Below, one piece after another: positions 29,923 to 32,157 of a stretch of DNA of 32,157 nt (positions are counted from its first letter, which is position 1; every line of letters starts with the position of its first letter). The position numbers and the translations under genes are program-made. The DNA is taken from NCBI GenBank assembly GCA_026706815.1, contig JAPOYA010000028.1, positions 1 to 32,157 of the forward strand, in the 5' to 3' direction. The stretch is from Acidimicrobiaceae bacterium (GTDB lineage: Bacteria > Actinomycetota > Acidimicrobiia > Acidimicrobiales > Aldehydirespiratoraceae). Below the pieces are notes generated by a model. That model did not search any database and had not been told where the DNA came from. It was given only the letters and a program-made list of their open reading frames with translations.

Positions 29923-31566
29923 CTACTCGATGTTCGCCTTGAACCATTTCGGGGGTTGCGCGACCAGGCCCTCGTCGGTGGCGGCGGGTTCGAAGCCGGT
30001 CACATGGGCCAACACGTAGTCGCTGCCCACGGCCAGGGTGATCGAGGCGCTGTCGGAGCCGATACCGAACACTTCGGAGGGGCTTCGCAGATTCCATGAC
30101 CTGCCGTCGCGGGACCAGCCGATCAGCTGAACTCCTTGGGTTGGATCGGTTGCTTCGCCAGCGGAGCCGTGGGCGATCGCCGCCATCGCTGAGGGACCCG
30201 TCTGCAGGGACCAGAGGCTCTGTGCCGGGATCGTGATCGCGTCGGCTGCCCCATCGGCGAGTCGGGCAAGCGATTGAACGGTCAGACCTTGGTCGGAACT
30301 GCTGACGAACCAGTCGTCGGTTCGGAACGCCATCATCTCCCTGCCGTCGCCCGAAAGCGAGTAGATCGAAGTCTCAGTCCACTCGAACCCGTCGTCTGAG
30401 GCGATCAGCAGCTCATCGGTTGGTGTTGTCATGGCGATGTAGAAGCCCGAAGAATCGCTGTCGGCGGTGGTGTGCCAACTCTCGTATGCGGCCGAGAGAG
30501 TTGCGGGTCCTCCGTCGCTCACAAAAATCTGAATCTGATCAGCTGCTGCCCGGTAGCCGGCGATTGCGTCCAGTTCTTGTTCGCTGAGCTCGAACTTGTA
30601 CGGAGTGGTGTCGGCGGAGGGGTCTTGGTCGCCGCACAGGTCGAATGTCTGAGCATCGGGTGTGTCGGCGACGAAACAGAGTGTGGTCCCCTGAATCTCC
30701 CAGCCTCCAACCTCCGCATCGGCCGGCAGAAGGCCTTGTCGGGAGATCAACTCCAGCACCTCGCGGCTCTGGCCCGCGCGATCGATCGCCCCCTTGAAGA
30801 TGAACAGCAGTTTCTCGCCTGAGGCGAGAGCCTTTATCAGGGTCGGTGATCGACCCGTGACCGCAGAGAGGTCCACCTCAGACCAACTGGCGCCCTCGTC
30901 GTCGGAGAAGAAGCTCCGATCCCGCTCGTCCCAGCCCGAAGTCGTTATCAGCCATCGAGGGCCCGAGAGGTCGACAATGTCGGGTGAAGCGCCGTCGGGA
31001 AGCGATATTCGAGTCCAGTCCTCGCCGTCGCCGCTGATCACAAGGCTGACGCCGTTCTCGTCATAGGCCTGAGCCGCGACGCGTCCGTCCCCGACGCTGT
31101 GCGGCCATTCCACGGCGTCGAAGTCGCCGCCGAACAATTCGGCTGGATCGTATTCGTCGAAGGCCAGAGGCGGTAGTTCGTCCTGGCTCGCGTCTTGGTT
31201 CGCGTTCGGGTTGGCGCTGGGATCGGCGGCCGATGCCGTCCCGGAGTCTGGGTCCGCGGCAGTCGTAGCGATGGCGGGATCTGTAGTGACGATTTCTTTG
31301 CTGTCGTCGTCAGCGAACGCGTTGTATGCGACGAGTCCGCCAGCCAGCAGAGTTATCGAAGCCGCGATGCTGACCATCGTTCGTTGAACGCCTCTGGCTC
31401 GGGCCTGGGCTTGGGCGCGTTCGGCGATCAGCGATACGGGTGGCGTTGTGACAGGTGCGTCGACCCGAGCGATGATTGCCGAGCTGATCGCAGACCCGAG
31501 CGCCTCGTCGGTATCGGTTCGCTCTTGTGCGGTCGCCGGTTCTGCGGTTGTCAATTCTTCGTTCAT
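29923..31566 (-). CDS. Membrane protein with Asp-box repeats, probable anti-sigma partner
   Basis: A 547-residue single-pass protein encoded with the ECF sigma factor by ATGA overlap (31563-31566), so it is probably its regulator. Residues 1-60 would face the cytoplasm and bind sigma; no zinc HxxxCxxC motif is present. The transmembrane helix is at about 63-84, then an Ala/Asp/Asn-rich linker to about 135. The exported part carries Asp-box motifs SGDGEDW (178), SDDEGASW (221), SDDGFEW (390) and SRDGRSW (485), as in BNR/sialidase-like beta-propellers. Cys297 and Cys311 could form a disulfide. The layout suggests a surface sensor whose ligand releases the sigma factor; this is inference. Confidence 0.72.
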   Translation of the reverse strand: MNEELTTAEPATAQERTDTDEALGSAISSAIIARVDAPVTTPPVSLIAERAQAQARARGVQRTMVSIAASITLLAGGLVAYNAFADDDSKEIVTTDPAIATTAADPDSGTASAADPSANPNANQDASQDELPPLAFDEYDPAELFGGDFDAVEWPHSVGDGRVAAQAYDENGVSLVISGDGEDWTRISLPDGASPDIVDLSGPRWLITTSGWDERDRSFFSDDEGASWSEVDLSAVTGRSPTLIKALASGEKLLFIFKGAIDRAGQSREVLELISRQGLLPADAEVGGWEIQGTTLCFVADTPDAQTFDLCGDQDPSADTTPYKFELSEQELDAIAGYRAAADQIQIFVSDGGPATLSAAYESWHTTADSDSSGFYIAMTTPTDELLIASDDGFEWTETSIYSLSGDGREMMAFRTDDWFVSSSDQGLTVQSLARLADGAADAITIPAQSLWSLQTGPSAMAAIAHGSAGEATDPTQGVQLIGWSRDGRSWNLRSPSEVFGIGSDSASITLAVGSDYVLAHVTGFEPAATDEGLVAQPPKWFKANIE

Positions 31567-32096
31567 TGTTCAAGGGCCTTTCGCAGTCTCGTCAGCCCCC
31601 TCGAGGTCGTGCTCTTCACGGTTCCAGGGCGTATGCCCAATGCGTCGGCGATCTGCCTTTCGGACATGTCTGCATAAAAGCGCAGCACCAGAACTGTTTT
31701 TTGTTTTGCGGGCAGTTGATCGAGGGCATCGATCAGATAGTCCCGTTCGGTGGCGTCAGCTTCAGCGGCCCGTGTCAACCCGAGCCTTCGGCTTACTTCG
31801 CGTTTGCGGAGCTCGCTGCGAGCGCCGTTGACAACACTGACGCGCAGATAGCCGCCAGGCTCATGGAGACGGTTCCAACGCTCGAAGACCTTGGCGAAGG
31901 CATCCTGCACGATTTCCTCTGCGCGCTCGGATGAGTCCACGAGTCCCCGGGCAAGTTTGACCATCGGCACATATTCGGACCGGTAGAGATCGTCGAACTT
32001 GCCGACAACGAATTCGTCGACCGGCTCTACCGCCTCAATCGAGAATGCTGGACCGCTGCTTGGGTCGCTGTTCGACATAGCTGCCACCGTCTCCAT
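31563..32096 (-). CDS. ECF (SigE-like) RNA polymerase sigma factor
   Basis: A 177-residue extracytoplasmic-function sigma factor. Region 2 runs from about 33 to 100 (FDDLYRSEYVPMVKLARGLV, then AEEIVQDAFAKVFERW and YLRVSVVNGARSELRKR). Region 4 is at about 122-175 (LDQLPAKQKTVLVLRFYADM, SERQIADALGIRPGTVKS). The start is either ATG 32096 or ATG 32078: the ECF promoter predicts transcription starting near 32098, which leaves almost no leader for 32096 but a 20-nt leader with GGTGG for 32078. It leads an operon with the membrane protein downstream and probably activates its own promoter. Confidence 0.92.
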   Translation of the reverse strand: METVAAMSNSDPSSGPAFSIEAVEPVDEFVVGKFDDLYRSEYVPMVKLARGLVDSSERAEEIVQDAFAKVFERWNRLHEPGGYLRVSVVNGARSELRKREVSRRLGLTRAAEADATERDYLIDALDQLPAKQKTVLVLRFYADMSERQIADALGIRPGTVKSTTSRGLTRLRKALEQ

Positions 32097-32104
32097 TACA
32101 CCCC

Positions 32105-32133
32105 AACGACGCCCGACCCAGCGGTTTGGTTCC
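32105..32133 (-). promoter_or_regulatory. ECF-type promoter of the sigma operon
   Basis: On the minus strand GGAACC (32128-32133) is followed by a 16-nt spacer and CGTCGTT (32105-32111). This fits the GGAAC-N16-CGTC consensus recognised by many ECF sigma factors. Its place directly before the sigma gene indicates autoregulation. Confidence 0.7.
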
Positions 32134-32157
32134 CTCCAATTTCACTTGGTGTTGGAC

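Noticed and set aside
29800..29930. Possible zinc ribbon ([10 protein letters not shown] and LCCRSG) on the plus strand upstream of aconitase
   Set aside because: No start codon, and the Cys codons come largely from the arms of the GC-rich hairpin at 29821-29866, which explains the sequence better.
28403..30019. 538-codon open frame opposite aconitase
   Set aside because: Antisense to aconitase, no recognisable domain, starts and ends inside other genes; a codon-bias shadow.

Overview
The window is 32 kb of moderately high-GC chromosomal DNA from what looks like an actinobacterium, possibly of the Acidimicrobiia type; this placement is inference from gene content and promoter style. Supporting points are the mycobacterial-style HAD/PlsC fusion, the ECF sigma factor with a membrane partner, a membrane-anchored degenerate Hsp70-like protein, and at least five genes with a TAnnnT hexamer exactly 6 nt before the start codon, which is the mark of leaderless transcripts. 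No rRNA, CRISPR array, insertion sequence or integrase was seen.

Layout. (1) 1-6300 is an accessory/defence-like block: a ribbon-helix-helix antitoxin with a Doc/Fic toxin whose last helix is cut off by an in-frame stop, followed on the minus strand by two ATGA-coupled ATPase genes, a 1106-aa RapA-like Swi2/Snf2 protein and a 662-aa HelD-like SF1 protein. Both parent families remodel RNA polymerase complexes, so this pair is the best candidate for an undescribed system. (2) 6500-9900 holds small acyl-CoA metabolism operons: an isochorismatase-fold protein without its catalytic triad coupled to an enoyl-CoA hydratase, and an ACAD11-like phosphotransferase followed by an SDR. (3) 10028-11200 is a second accessory islet: a HigB/HigA pair with a leaderless promoter and palindromic operator, and a frameshifted Mrr N-terminal remnant, lying just downstream of tRNA-Gly(GCC). 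(4) 11284-13778 has a metallo-beta-lactamase-fold hydrolase, a 1-Cys peroxiredoxin and an SDR.

(5) 13827-15570 is a gene graveyard between tRNA-Cys(GCA) and an unusual tRNA-Val(GAC): fragments of a DUF4143 ATPase, an AlbA_2/HATPase-type protein and a DNA methyltransferase. (6) 15573-18011 carries a TrpC-like protein that starts 2 nt after tRNA-Val, an ammonium transporter, a 39-nt direct repeat and a chorismate mutase. (7) 18044-21746 has a SnoaL-like protein, AceK (isocitrate dehydrogenase kinase/phosphatase, unusual outside Proteobacteria), an SDR remnant and citrate synthase; aconitase lies at 27437-29719. The window thus holds three proteins of the citrate-isocitrate node. (8) 21857-27352 has a LysR regulator coupled to an acyl-CoA carboxylase beta subunit, then a HAD/PlsC phospholipid enzyme coupled to the Hsp70-like membrane protein. 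(9) 29923-32133 is an ECF sigma factor coupled to a membrane protein with extracellular Asp-box repeats, preceded by a textbook ECF promoter that suggests autoregulation.

The housekeeping genes look intact, while the accessory islets next to tRNA genes show nonsense, frameshift and truncation events. All functional calls are from motif recognition by eye; none was checked by database search.
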